Shown piece after piece: positions 16,951 through 25,986 of a DNA stretch of 64,000 nt. The stretch comes from Phycisphaerae bacterium (GTDB taxonomy: Bacteria > Planctomycetota > Phycisphaerae > UBA1845 > JAFGLZ01). The notes under the pieces are model-generated. The model was not told the DNA's origin. It saw only the letters and a program-made list of their open reading frames with translations, and searched no databases. Both the position numbers and the translations under genes were made by a program. Position 1 is the first letter of the stretch, and every line of letters starts with the position of its first letter. Location of the stretch: contig JAFGLZ010000139.1 in the NCBI GenBank assembly GCA_016927755.1, forward strand, positions 1 through 64,000. Reading direction: 5' to 3'.

Positions 16951-18048
16951 ATGCGGTTACGGCGTGGGGTCATCTTGGTTGTGATCCTGTCCCGCGCGGG
17001 AGCGATCGTCGCGTCCGGGTGCAAGAAGGAACAGTCCGCCGAGACCGCGAAGGTCAAGGATACGGGTATCACTCGGACCGCCTTGAGGGGGCCGGTGAAG
17101 CTGACGGTGCAGACGGATCGAAGCACGGCCACGATCGCCGAACGATTCAAGGTCACGATCACGGTTGAGGCCGAGGACGGCGTGGACGTGGAGATGCCGC
17201 ACTTCGGGGAATCGCTGGGGGCGTTCGCGATCCGGGATTTCCACGAGACGTCGGCCCGACCGATCGAGGGCGGCAAGCGGCGTTGGACGCAGCAATACGA
17301 GATCGACTGCGATCTATCCGGCAAGTACAAGGTGGACCCGATCACCGCGAAGTTCGTCGATCGTCGGAAGGAGGCCCTGCAACGAGCGCACCCCACGACG
17401 ACGGCCACGAGCCAGCCGGGTCTTCACAACCAAGTGACGGCCGACGCGTTCGAGCTGGAGGTGACGTCGCTGCTCGAGGGCCAGTTCGATCCGCAGAAGT
17501 TCAGGGACGTCAAGGGTCCGGTGGATCTGCCGACGCCGCCGAGCCGGTGGTACTGGTGGGCGCTGGGGGGCGGCGCGGCGGCGATCGTGTTAATCGTCCT
17601 GGTCGTCTGGCTGGTTCGGCGACGTCGAAGGCGCGGCCCCCGGTTTGTCGAGGTTCCGCCTCACGAGTGGGCCATGGCCGAGCTGCAGAGGCTCGTCGAT
17701 GAAGACCTGCTCGGCAAAGGTCGGGTGCAGGAGTTCTACTATCGGCTGAACGGCATCATCCGCCAGTACATCGAGCATCGCTTCGGCCTAACGGCTCCGG
17801 AGATGACGACCGAGGAGTTCCTGGCGGCGCTACGGGACAGCGACCACCTCTCGCCCGGCCACAAGGAGCTTCTCAAACGATTCATGGCCGCGTGCGACCT
17901 GGTCAAGTATGCGCGATACCTCCCTGGGAGCGAGGAGGTGGAGCAGGTGTTCGCGACGGCCCGTGACTTCATCGTCCAGACGACGGATCGCGGCAAGGCC
18001 ATCGTGCCGGCAGCGGATGAGGAAGAGATGCAGGAGTCGGCGGCATGA
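16951..18048 (+). CDS. BatD-like/DUF4381-like membrane lipoprotein
   Basis: A 365-residue protein with a signal sequence ending in VASGC (C24), a plausible though non-ideal lipobox. Residues ~45-190 form a beta-rich BatD-like segment (VKLTVQTDRSTATIAERFKV), then comes a TSQP linker, one membrane helix (AAAIVLIVLVVWLV, ~205-225), an Arg-rich stop-transfer stretch and a cytosolic helical domain with the DUF4381-like motif YYRLNGIIRQYIEHRFGL. The stop overlaps batA by four bases. It would expose the N-domain to the periplasm. It is a second BatD-type protein besides the one further down the operon. Confidence 0.75.
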   Translation: MRLRRGVILVVILSRAGAIVASGCKKEQSAETAKVKDTGITRTALRGPVKLTVQTDRSTATIAERFKVTITVEAEDGVDVEMPHFGESLGAFAIRDFHETSARPIEGGKRRWTQQYEIDCDLSGKYKVDPITAKFVDRRKEALQRAHPTTTATSQPGLHNQVTADAFELEVTSLLEGQFDPQKFRDVKGPVDLPTPPSRWYWWALGGGAAAIVLIVLVVWLVRRRRRRGPRFVEVPPHEWAMAELQRLVDEDLLGKGRVQEFYYRLNGIIRQYIEHRFGLTAPEMTTEEFLAALRDSDHLSPGHKELLKRFMAACDLVKYARYLPGSEEVEQVFATARDFIVQTTDRGKAIVPAADEEEMQESAA

Positions 18049-19199
18049 GGTTTCAGTGGGACATGGCTCTGTGGGTCGGGCTGGCCGTTCTGGCGGTCGT
18101 CCTCCTGCTGCGCCGGCGTTGGCGTCCCGCGAGTTCGGGCATTCGTTTCTCGACGGTCGACGTTCTGTTGCAGCAAGGCTCGACGTGGGCGACGCGGGCG
18201 CGGCGTATGATCCCGGGGCTGCGGTGGCTGGCGATGCTCGTCCTCGTCCTGGCGATCGCTCGCCCACAGAAGGGCAACGAGCATCAGCGGATCAGCGCAG
18301 AGGGCATCGCCATCCAGATGGTTCTGGACGTATCGTCGTCCATGCGGTCACTGGACTTCTCATGGGAAGGCAAGCAAACGGACCGGATCACCGCGGCGAA
18401 GAACGTGATGCGTGAGTTCATCCGGGGCGATCGGGGCCTGTCGGGGCGTAAGGATGATTTGATCGGGCTGATCACCTTCGCCCGCTACGCCGACAGCAAG
18501 GTCCCGCTGACGCTGGACCACGCGAATCTTCTGCGGGTGCTCGACGAGACCGAGGCGATCAAGGTGATCTTCCGTCGCGGGGGGTTCTTCGGCAGCCAGA
18601 TGCAGCCGGTTCATACGAGCGACGAGGACGGCACGGCCATCGGGGACGCCATCGCGGTGGCGGTCGAACGGCTCAACCAGTTCGCTCGGACGCGTGGCCA
18701 AGCCGACAGGGCGGGCAAGGACACCAAGGCCAAGAGCAAGATCATCATCCTTCTGACCGACGGGAACCAGACGGTCCCGGAGAGCATGGATCCCGCCAAG
18801 GCCGCCGAGCTGGCGGCGACGTTCGGCTACAAGATCTACGTGATCGGGGCGGGTTCGAGAAGGCCTCACGGGTATCCATGCGAAGACGAGAACGGACAGG
18901 TTCGTCTGGTTCAGACGAACGACGCGCTGAATGAGGAGCCGCTCCAGAAGGTAGCCGAGCTGACGGGGGGCAAGTATTTCCGGGCGACGGACACAAACAG
19001 TCTCTGGCAGATCTATGAGGAGATCGATCGTCTGGAGAAGACGAAGACGGTGGAGCAACGGTATCTCGAGTGGACCGAGCTGGCGACGGCGCCGATGGAC
19101 TGGAGTTGGGCCGGCGTCATGCCGCGTGTCTGGATGGCGATGGTACTGCTGCTGATCGAGGTCGCTCTGTTGAGCACGCGTTTCAGGAAGATTCCGTGA
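18045..19199 (+). CDS. batA: VWA-domain membrane protein BatA
   Basis: A 384-residue protein with two N-terminal hydrophobic helices (starting near residues 6 and 60), a cytoplasm-excluded VWA domain and one C-terminal helix (MAMVLLLIEVALL). The metal-ion adhesion site is visible as VLDVSSSM (DxSxS) near residue 90, with the later T and D motifs (LTDGNQTVP). This is the BatA architecture of the aerotolerance operon. It overlaps the upstream gene (ATGA) and its stop overlaps the batB start by one base, so the two VWA proteins are probably co-translated and form a complex. Confidence 0.88.
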   Translation: MRFQWDMALWVGLAVLAVVLLLRRRWRPASSGIRFSTVDVLLQQGSTWATRARRMIPGLRWLAMLVLVLAIARPQKGNEHQRISAEGIAIQMVLDVSSSMRSLDFSWEGKQTDRITAAKNVMREFIRGDRGLSGRKDDLIGLITFARYADSKVPLTLDHANLLRVLDETEAIKVIFRRGGFFGSQMQPVHTSDEDGTAIGDAIAVAVERLNQFARTRGQADRAGKDTKAKSKIIILLTDGNQTVPESMDPAKAAELAATFGYKIYVIGAGSRRPHGYPCEDENGQVRLVQTNDALNEEPLQKVAELTGGKYFRATDTNSLWQIYEEIDRLEKTKTVEQRYLEWTELATAPMDWSWAGVMPRVWMAMVLLLIEVALLSTRFRKIP

Positions 19200-20347
19200 T
19201 GGATCGATTACCGCGACCAGCCCATCTCTGGCACATGCCGTGGATCTTCGCCCCACCGGCGATTCTGTGGGTGTATGCCGGTACGCGGGAGGACCTGGTG
19301 ATCCAGCGGTGGGAGTGGCTGTGGCCGGGGATCGGGTGTGTCGTTGCGGCGATCGGGCTGTACGTGTACGGGTTCGCGCAGAAGCGGCGCGCGCTGCGGC
19401 ACTTCGCGACGGACAACTTGTTCGGGCATCTGATGCCGAACGTCAATCCGTCGCGGCAGGTGATCAAGGCGGGCCTGACGGTCTCGGCGATCCTGTGCAT
19501 CGCCAGCGCGGCGCTGGGGCCACGATGGGGCGTGACGGAGAAGACCGTGCGACTGTCCGGCATCGACATCATGATCGTTCTGGACGTCTCGCGTTCGATG
19601 CTGGCGGAGGACGTGGGCCTATCGCGGCTGGAGCGGTCGAAGCAGGCGATCCGCGACCTGCTGGCGATCTTGGACGGCGATCAGGTCGGGCTGGTCACGT
19701 TCGCGGGCAAGGCGGTGCTCAAGTGCTCGCTGACTCCCGACTACGGTTTCTACCGTCTGGTGCTCGACGAGGTCGGTCCGTATAGCGCGCCTCTCGGCGG
19801 CACGCTGATCGGGGACGCGGTCCGTCTGGCGGCGGAGCACTTCGACGATCGTGCCAAGAAGCACAAGGTCATCCTGGTCATTACGGACGGCGAAGACCAC
19901 GAGTCGTACCCGGTCGAGGCCGCTCGCGAGGCATATGAGAAGCGGGGCATTCGCGTGTGTGCGATCGGCATCGGCAACGCCGCGCAGGGCCAGCGGATCC
20001 CGGTCGAAAAGGACGGCAAGATCACGTATTTGAAGTACGAAGGTCAGGAGGTCCGGTCGAAGATGGATCCGAAGACTCTCCGCGAGATGACCTCCGAGGG
20101 GGGCGGGGTCTACGTGGACGCGGGCGTGCGAGGCATCGAACTGGACAAGATTTACAGGGACATCATCGCCAAGATGGACAAGGAGCGTCGTGAGTACGAG
20201 GCCAGGAAGATCGACCGTCTCCAGTCGTGGCACTGGCTGTTCGCACTGGTGGGGTTGATTCTGCTGGTCGTCGAGGCGCTGCTTCCCGAGCGCGTGGGAC
20301 AGGCGGCGACCGTCGCCTTTGGCGCGGACGGCAGGAGGGTGGCATGA
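19199..20347 (+). CDS. batB: VWA-domain membrane protein BatB
   Basis: 382 residues from the ATG at 19199, which shares one base with the batA stop; a longer open frame begins inside batA but is not real. Two N-terminal helices (FAPPAILWVYAG and GIGCVVAAIGLYVYGF) precede the VWA domain with MIVLDVSRSML (DxSxS) and VITDGEDHES, and a C-terminal helix (LFALVGLILLVVEALL) anchors the protein. BatB is the usual partner of BatA. The stop overlaps batC by four bases. Confidence 0.88.
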   Translation: MDRLPRPAHLWHMPWIFAPPAILWVYAGTREDLVIQRWEWLWPGIGCVVAAIGLYVYGFAQKRRALRHFATDNLFGHLMPNVNPSRQVIKAGLTVSAILCIASAALGPRWGVTEKTVRLSGIDIMIVLDVSRSMLAEDVGLSRLERSKQAIRDLLAILDGDQVGLVTFAGKAVLKCSLTPDYGFYRLVLDEVGPYSAPLGGTLIGDAVRLAAEHFDDRAKKHKVILVITDGEDHESYPVEAAREAYEKRGIRVCAIGIGNAAQGQRIPVEKDGKITYLKYEGQEVRSKMDPKTLREMTSEGGGVYVDAGVRGIELDKIYRDIIAKMDKERREYEARKIDRLQSWHWLFALVGLILLVVEALLPERVGQAATVAFGADGRRVA

Positions 20348-21222
20348 GACGCGTCGTGACGACGGCCATCCTGATGCTCGGATTGATCCACGGCGCGTCC
20401 GCCGGCGAGGAGCCATCGGCCGGCGACCGAGTCCGCCAGGGGAACAGCGCCCTGCTGTCCGGCAAGTACGACGAGGCCCTCAAGGCTTACGATCAGGCGG
20501 AGGTGACGCTGCCGGAGTCGCCGCAGATCCAGTACAACCGCGGGCTGGCCCAGTATCGCAAGCGAGACTTCGTCAAGGCCAAGGAGCTGTTCTCGGAGGC
20601 CCTGTCGACGCGGGACCTGAGGCTGGAAGCGGCAGCCCACTTCAACCTAGGGAACTGCGCCTACAGCCAGGCGTTGGAGAAGCTCAAGAGCTACGACGAG
20701 GCAATCGAGCTGGCCCAGGAGGCGATCCGGTGTTATCGTCGCGCACTCGAGCTGTCGCCCGAGGACGTGGACGCTCGAACGAACATCGAGACGGCCCGGC
20801 TGCTGATCAAGCAACTACAGGACGAGAAGAAGAAGAAGGAGGAGGAGCGCAAGAAGAAGGAAGAGGAAGAAAAGAAGAAGCAACAGCCGCAGAGTCAACC
20901 CTCTTCCCAGCCGCAGAGTCAACCCTCTTCCCAGCCGCAATCGCAACCGTCGAGCCGGCCGGAGTCGCAGCCGACCTCGCAGCCCGAACAGCAGAAAGGC
21001 GATCAGGACAAGAAGCAGCAAGAGCAACAGAAGCAGGGAGAGAACGCCAAGCAGAAGCAGCAACAGCAGGAGAAGGGCGCTGCGAGGCCGGAAGAACAGA
21101 AGCTCAACAAGGAAGAGGCGCAGCGGATCCTGCAGGCGGTTCGCGACAGAGAGCGGCAGCGTCGACAGGAGCAGGCTCAGAAGCGGGCGGGCGGAAGAAT
21201 CCTTGTGGATCGGGACTGGTGA
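20344..21222 (+). CDS. batC: TPR protein BatC with Gln/Ser/Pro-rich tail
   Basis: 292 residues from ATG 20344 (ATGA overlap with batB). A signal peptide ending near residue 20 (LIHGASA) is followed by about three TPR units (YNRGLAQYRKRDFVKAKELF; HFNLGNCAYSQALEKLKSYDEAIEL). From residue ~160 the protein becomes a charged coiled coil of Lys/Glu, a repetitive QPQSQPSS tract and a Gln/Lys-rich stretch, ending with RILVDRDW. This matches the periplasmic BatC proteins, in which the TPR part binds partners and the tail is low complexity. The tract is coded by a 24-base tandem repeat. Confidence 0.82.
   Translation: MRRVVTTAILMLGLIHGASAGEEPSAGDRVRQGNSALLSGKYDEALKAYDQAEVTLPESPQIQYNRGLAQYRKRDFVKAKELFSEALSTRDLRLEAAAHFNLGNCAYSQALEKLKSYDEAIELAQEAIRCYRRALELSPEDVDARTNIETARLLIKQLQDEKKKKEEERKKKEEEEKKKQQPQSQPSSQPQSQPSSQPQSQPSSRPESQPTSQPEQQKGDQDKKQQEQQKQGENAKQKQQQQEKGAARPEEQKLNKEEAQRILQAVRDRERQRRQEQAQKRAGGRILVDRDW
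20884..20947 (+). repeat. 24-base tandem repeat coding the QPQSQPSS tract
   Basis: A 24-base unit starting CAGCCGCAGAG occurs twice in perfect tandem (20884-20907, 20908-20931), followed by a diverging third copy. It encodes eight residues per unit in the batC tail and is a likely site of length variation. Confidence 0.85.
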
Positions 21223-21357
21223 AGAATCGACATGGATGCTGATCTCGACAACGCCATCGCCGCTGGAATTGCCCCTTGTGGTGGCCAGCGAACGTCCCGA
21301 AACAGCGGGGCGGAGCGAGAAGTGCGTGCGCGATGTCGGATTCCAAGAGATCCAGGT

Positions 21358-23142
21358 ATGACCACACTACGTCTCGTGGCCCTGATCGGCGTATCGATGT
21401 GGGCGACGAAGGCCCAAGCCGCCAGCGTCACGGCGGAGGTCTCTTCGCGCGAGGTCGTTCCCGGCGAGGCCCTCCTGCTTCACGTCAGGATCGTCAACGC
21501 CGAGGACGCGGATGAACCGAAGGTGCCGCCAATGCCTGACGTCACCGTGAGGCTGCTGACGCCCACACCGCAGAAGCAGACCGCCATCCAGGTTGTCAAC
21601 TTCAAGCGGACAACACAGACCACATTGACTTACGTGTACCAGCTTCTCGCCCGGCGGCCGGGAAGATTCACGATACCCCCCATTCGCGTTAACGCATCCG
21701 GCAAGACGTATACGACCGAACCGATCAGCATTGTCGTGGCCAAGGGCGAGACGACGGATCTCCTGATCGCGGAGTTCGTCGCCAGTCGCGAATCGGTCTA
21801 CGTCGAACAACCGTTCGAACTAACGCTGCAGATCTGTATTCGACCGTTCCGGTCGGGCAACGTTACGCTCGATGCCCGTCAGATGTGGAGTCGTGTCAGC
21901 AGCAGCAGCAGCTTCGGCCCGTTCACCAAACAGGTTGCGGAGGGCAAAGTGCGGGTTCGGCGCGCGCTACGCAAGGACAGTGAGGGCCAGGAGCGGGAAT
22001 ACTACCTTTACGAAGTCTCGCAGAAGGTCTGGCCCGAGGAGGCCGGTCCCTACGAGCCCGAGCCCGTATCGATTCAGATGGAATACCCGGTAGCGTTGAG
22101 TCGCGATATCTTCGGAGACATGAGTGTCAATCGCATCCGACGACTCGTCGATCACGCCACGCCCCCCAAGCTGGTCATCAAGCCCATCCCTACGGAGGGG
22201 CGTCCGCCCACCTACAACAATGCCGTCGGCCGATATACCTGGAAAGTCGAGGTGGACCGGACGGAGGTCAACCGGGGCCAGCTTCTGACGCTCACCATGG
22301 AGATCGCCGGCGAGGGGCGTCTTGAGCGCGTTCCCGCGCCACCTTTGGCAAAGGTCGAGGCCCTGACCCGGCACTTCAAGGTGCTGGACGAACAGCTCGC
22401 GGGGGAGGTGGAAGGCGGCAAGAAGGTCTTTCGGCAGCGAATCCGGGCCATCGACGACAAGACGACAGAGATCCCTCCGATTCCGTTCGTGTGCTTCGAT
22501 CCGGAGGGCGACGGGGGCAAGGGCAAGTTCATCACGGCGATGAGCGAGGCGATTCCCATCACCGTCCACGCGGCGGAATCGGTATCGACGGACGAGATCG
22601 TGATGCCTTCGGGCGGCGGTCCTCGGCGGACGTCCCTGTTGACGGAGGCGGCCGATAGCATCCGGGCGAACTACACGGAGGCGGAGGTCGTGCTTGCCAG
22701 CCAGATCTTTGCACCCGGACCGGGATGGGCGGCGGCGCTGGCGCTGCCCCCGTTCGTCTGGGTGGTGGGATTCATGGTCCGGCGGCACTCGGATCGGTTG
22801 CGGACGGACGTCGCGTTTGCCCGGCGGCGCAGCGCAAGGAAGATGGCTGAAACCAGGCTGAAGGACGCGCGGCAATCGAACGACGCGGCCGGTGACGTGG
22901 GGGAGGCCCTGCTGGGGTACGTGGCGGATCAGGCGAATCTGCCGGCCGGGGGACTGACGCGGGTTGACGCCGTCAAGCGGCTGGTCCGGGACGGCGCGTC
23001 CGAGGAGATCGTGAAGGAACTAGACGACCTGCTGGCGGCGTGCGAGGCGGCTCGATACGCGGGGATCAGCGCCGGCGGCGGCGACCTAGTCGATCGGGCG
23101 CGGCAGTGCTTGTTAGGACTCGAGCGAACGTGGAAACCGTGA
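21358..23142 (+). CDS. batD: BatD (oxygen tolerance family) protein
   Basis: 594 residues from the ATG at 21358; the frame opens at 21232, but MTTLRLVALIGVSMWATKAQA is a clear signal peptide, so that start is preferred. The mature part is beta-rich with the family pattern SVTAEVSSREVVPGEALLLHV and repeated Ig-like domains to about residue 460. Then come one membrane helix (near 475, ALALPPFVWVVGFMV) and a helical cytosolic tail. BatD is the large periplasmic component of Bat systems. It overlaps the next gene by four bases (GTGA). Confidence 0.85.
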   Translation: MTTLRLVALIGVSMWATKAQAASVTAEVSSREVVPGEALLLHVRIVNAEDADEPKVPPMPDVTVRLLTPTPQKQTAIQVVNFKRTTQTTLTYVYQLLARRPGRFTIPPIRVNASGKTYTTEPISIVVAKGETTDLLIAEFVASRESVYVEQPFELTLQICIRPFRSGNVTLDARQMWSRVSSSSSFGPFTKQVAEGKVRVRRALRKDSEGQEREYYLYEVSQKVWPEEAGPYEPEPVSIQMEYPVALSRDIFGDMSVNRIRRLVDHATPPKLVIKPIPTEGRPPTYNNAVGRYTWKVEVDRTEVNRGQLLTLTMEIAGEGRLERVPAPPLAKVEALTRHFKVLDEQLAGEVEGGKKVFRQRIRAIDDKTTEIPPIPFVCFDPEGDGGKGKFITAMSEAIPITVHAAESVSTDEIVMPSGGGPRRTSLLTEAADSIRANYTEAEVVLASQIFAPGPGWAAALALPPFVWVVGFMVRRHSDRLRTDVAFARRRSARKMAETRLKDARQSNDAAGDVGEALLGYVADQANLPAGGLTRVDAVKRLVRDGASEEIVKELDDLLAACEAARYAGISAGGGDLVDRARQCLLGLERTWKP

Positions 23143-24005
23143 GCAAAGCCGAAACGTCGAAAAGTCGACACCTCGACACGTGGACACGTCGACGTGCGCT
23201 CTTGAAGTCCGCACTGCTGATTTCGGGCGTTCTCGCTTGCCGCGCGGTCCCCGCTCTCGGGGAGATGTCGAAGACTCGGCGGATGGAGGTGTTCTATCAG
23301 GCGCAGCGAGCTTATGAGCAGGGGGCGCAACTGACATCGAAGGACCCGAACGAGGCGGAGCGGCTACTGCGCGAGGCGAGCAACGGGTTTCAGGCACTTG
23401 TCGACGACGGGACGGTTAACGGACAACTCTACTACGATCTCGCCAACACGTATCTCCGACTCAAGGAGGTGGGGCGGGCGATTCTGTACTATCGCAAAGC
23501 GGAGCAGCTCATCCCCGGAGACACGCGTCTCAAGGAGGGGCTCCGCGTTGCCCGGAGCATTCGGCGGAACGACATCCCCGTCGCGGGACAGACGGCCCTG
23601 GCCCATGCCCTGCTCTTCTGGCATTACGGCTCCTCTGTCCGCGGGCGGGCAACGGTCGGCATCGTGGCGTACGTCTTGTTCTGGGCGGCGGCGATCGGCG
23701 CGACGGTTGTCGGCCATGGGGTGTGGCGGTATGCGTTGGTGGTGCTGGCCATCGTGTGGGTCGCGATGGGCGTGTCGGTCGCCGTGAGCGCCTACGAGGG
23801 CGGACACACGCAGGAGGGGGTCATCGTCGGCGATGACGTCGTCGTCAGCAAGGACCCGGGCATCGGGTCGAGCCCGGAGTTCGAGGAGAAGCTTTACCAG
23901 GGCGTCGAGTTCGAACTGCTGGACCGAAAGAGCCAGTGGTATTTCATTCAACTGCCCAACGGCAAGTCGGGTTGGGTTCCGCGGGAGGCCGCAGCGCTGA
24001 TCTGA
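23139..24005 (+). CDS. batE: BatE-like TPR/SH3 membrane protein
   Basis: About 288 residues from the GTG at 23139, inside the batD stop. The first ~18 residues are encoded by a GTCGA-rich repeat; a signal-like segment (LLKSALLISGVLACRAVPALG) follows. TPR units (LYYDLANTYLRLKEVGRAILYYRKAEQL), two membrane helices (VGIVAYVLFWAAAIGATVVG and ALVVLAIVWVAMGVSVAV) and a C-terminal SH3-like domain (SQWYFIQLPNGKSGWVPREAA) give the BatE layout. A TTG just after the repeat is an alternative start. It ends the operon, facing frr convergently. Confidence 0.8.
   Translation: MSKAETSKSRHLDTWTRRRALLKSALLISGVLACRAVPALGEMSKTRRMEVFYQAQRAYEQGAQLTSKDPNEAERLLREASNGFQALVDDGTVNGQLYYDLANTYLRLKEVGRAILYYRKAEQLIPGDTRLKEGLRVARSIRRNDIPVAGQTALAHALLFWHYGSSVRGRATVGIVAYVLFWAAAIGATVVGHGVWRYALVVLAIVWVAMGVSVAVSAYEGGHTQEGVIVGDDVVVSKDPGIGSSPEFEEKLYQGVEFELLDRKSQWYFIQLPNGKSGWVPREAAALI
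23151..23195. repeat. GTCGA-rich repeat at the start of batE
   Basis: The tract begins with GAAACGTCGAAA (23151-23162), the same 12-mer as at 14545-14556 and 15472-15483. It continues with spaced GTCGAC/CTCGAC/GTGGAC units to about 23195. It lies inside the coding frame of batE, giving residues SKSRHLDTWTRRR before the signal peptide. Confidence 0.55.
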
Positions 24006-24019
24006 CGGAGCGGCTTGGT

Positions 24020-24586
24020 TCAGATTTCCTTCAACTCCTCCGTCTTGGCATCGAGGAGCTTGTCGATCTCTTTCTCGTACTTGTTGATGAGTTCCTGAAC
24101 GTTCTCCCGGCAGCGGTCGGCGTCGTCTTCGCTCAGATCGCCGTTCTTCTCTTCGGCGTCGATCAGCTTCTTGGCGTCGCGTCTGGCGTTTCGGATGGCC
24201 ACGCGCTGGGCCTCGGCCATCTTGCGGATCTGCTGGATGAGCTGCTGTCGGCGCTCGCCGGACAGTGCGGGAACTGGCAGGCGGATGATCCGTCCATCGC
24301 TCATCGGCGTGATGCCAATGTTGCTGGCCTCGATGCCGCGTTCGATGTCCTTGAGCGTACTGGGGTCGAACGGCTTGACGACGATGAGCTGGGGTTCGGG
24401 CGCGGAGATCGTCGCCAGCTCGCGCAGGTCCATCAAGGAGCCGTACGAAGCGACCTCGATCTTCAGATGGTCCACCAGGCCGGTGCTTGCCCGCCCGGTT
24501 CGGACGGTCCGCAGCTCGCTTCGGAAGAAGTCGACGACCTTGTCCATCTTCTCTTCACACTCAAACTCGATCTCGTCCATGGGCAT
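24020..24586 (-). CDS. frr: Ribosome recycling factor
   Basis: 188 residues with the RRF signatures: FRSELRTVRTGRAS near residue 20-33, PFDPSTLKDIERGI near 80, and the C-terminal helix pair rich in Lys/Glu. It splits post-termination ribosomes with EF-G. A second in-frame ATG at codon 3 is an equally possible start. Unusually, pyrH, tsf and rpsB, its common neighbours, are not adjacent. Confidence 0.95.
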   Translation of the reverse strand: MPMDEIEFECEEKMDKVVDFFRSELRTVRTGRASTGLVDHLKIEVASYGSLMDLRELATISAPEPQLIVVKPFDPSTLKDIERGIEASNIGITPMSDGRIIRLPVPALSGERRQQLIQQIRKMAEAQRVAIRNARRDAKKLIDAEEKNGDLSEDDADRCRENVQELINKYEKEIDKLLDAKTEELKEI

Positions 24587-24724
24587 GGCAACACCACCTC
24601 TGCAATCGTACGTTCCGGCGGTATTCTAGGCCGCTCGATGCCCGGCAACAAGTCTGTTGTGGTCGGGAGCGGGGACCACGGGGTTCGTGACAGGAGATCG
24701 GCAGAAGCCGCGGCGCCCCAGGGG

Positions 24725-25849
24725 CTATCTGCTTTTGCCCGCCTTCTCCTCGAGTCGCGTTAGCTGGCCGCGGAGGACGTCCGCCTGGGGAGAATCGGGG
24801 TAGGCATCGATGACCTTTCGGGCCAGGTCGGCCGCCTCGGCAAAATGATGCTTCTTGATCAGGGCCTTGATCTCGGCCTCTAGATCCTGACGCTCCTGGA
24901 TCTCGGCGTTGGCCTGAAGCGTCTCCCACTTCAGTCGGACGGCCTCGGCCTCGGTGCTGTCCACGTAGCGGTCGAGAATCTCCCGCCCGGCGGTAAGGGC
25001 CTGCCGCCACTCTTTTCGGGCGATGTGGCGCTGGATGTCGGCGTAGAGTCGCTGCCGCTGCTGACGCTCGAAGGTGCCTCGCTCGGTCGCGACGAGCCTG
25101 GCCAGGTTGATGGCCTGCTCACAGTCGGGGTGCTTCCTCAGCAGGTCATCGGCCTCGTGTTCGGCACGATCCCAGGCCGAGATGCTCATCAGGTCGGTGA
25201 TCTTGCGGCGGGCCGCGGCGACGTCCTTGGTCTCCGCATCGGCCCTGACCTGCTCGATCCGTTCGATAAGGGCATCGACGTCGGCGTCCGGACCAAATCG
25301 CTCAGCGAGTTCTCCGCAGGCTTTCCGAGCGACGTGGAACTCTCCCTGCCTGAGGAGGCGCTCGACCTGGTCGGCGCAGTCTCGCCGGGCCTTGTCGATG
25401 CGGCGTTTGAGCTTCTCGTGTTTCTGGGGGTCCGTGAGGAGCGAGTTCTCGGCGATCTCGCGGAGCAGATGCATCATCTCGGCATGCCTGGCGGCACCCG
25501 GCGCGGCCGGATCGGCCGGGTCCGCTTGCCGAGGCGGCGCGGATTGAGACCCGGCTTCGGGCGCCCCTCCCTCGCGTCCCTCGCTCGAGGCTCGTGTGCG
25601 GGAGATGATATTGCCGCCCGCGATCGCGCCGAGGAGCGCGGCCGAAGCGACGATCGCCCCGAGCAGGCCGCCCAGCAGCAGCACGATACCAACGCCCCCC
25701 CCCTGCGCGGGCAGATCGAGGAGGCTCGAGCCCCAACCGACGAATGCGAGCAGGCTGGCAAGGAACGCCCCACCGCCGAGGACCAGGAGGGGCCTCTTCA
25801 AGCGTCGCGGCTTCGGGCTTTCGGGCGGCTCGTTGGCGGGCATCGTCAT
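24725..25849 (-). CDS. Membrane protein with TPR-like helical domain, unknown function
   Basis: 374 residues. Two hydrophobic helices (LLVLGGGAFLASLLAFVGWG and GIVLLLGGLLGAIVASAALLG) lie at residues 20-75, then a Pro/Ala-rich linker and about 230 residues of repeating helical hairpins resembling TPRs (FHVARKACGELAERF; FAEAADLARKVIDAYPDSPQA). I do not recognise a named family. The large soluble part, whose side of the membrane is uncertain, probably mediates protein contacts. It is divergent from the transglutaminase-like membrane protein, with 137 bases between their starts. Confidence 0.7.
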   Translation of the reverse strand: MTMPANEPPESPKPRRLKRPLLVLGGGAFLASLLAFVGWGSSLLDLPAQGGGVGIVLLLGGLLGAIVASAALLGAIAGGNIISRTRASSEGREGGAPEAGSQSAPPRQADPADPAAPGAARHAEMMHLLREIAENSLLTDPQKHEKLKRRIDKARRDCADQVERLLRQGEFHVARKACGELAERFGPDADVDALIERIEQVRADAETKDVAAARRKITDLMSISAWDRAEHEADDLLRKHPDCEQAINLARLVATERGTFERQQRQRLYADIQRHIARKEWRQALTAGREILDRYVDSTEAEAVRLKWETLQANAEIQERQDLEAEIKALIKKHHFAEAADLARKVIDAYPDSPQADVLRGQLTRLEEKAGKSR

Positions 25850-25986
25850 CCACCCCCAGGGCTGGCGCTACACGTTGTCGCGGATCAAGATCACTCCGAC
25901 ATTGGCGGAGCGGCATCCCCACCCGGTACTATGGTATCGGGTTGGACGAGGTAGTGCCAACGGTACGTCTGGATCGGGGATCGGAG

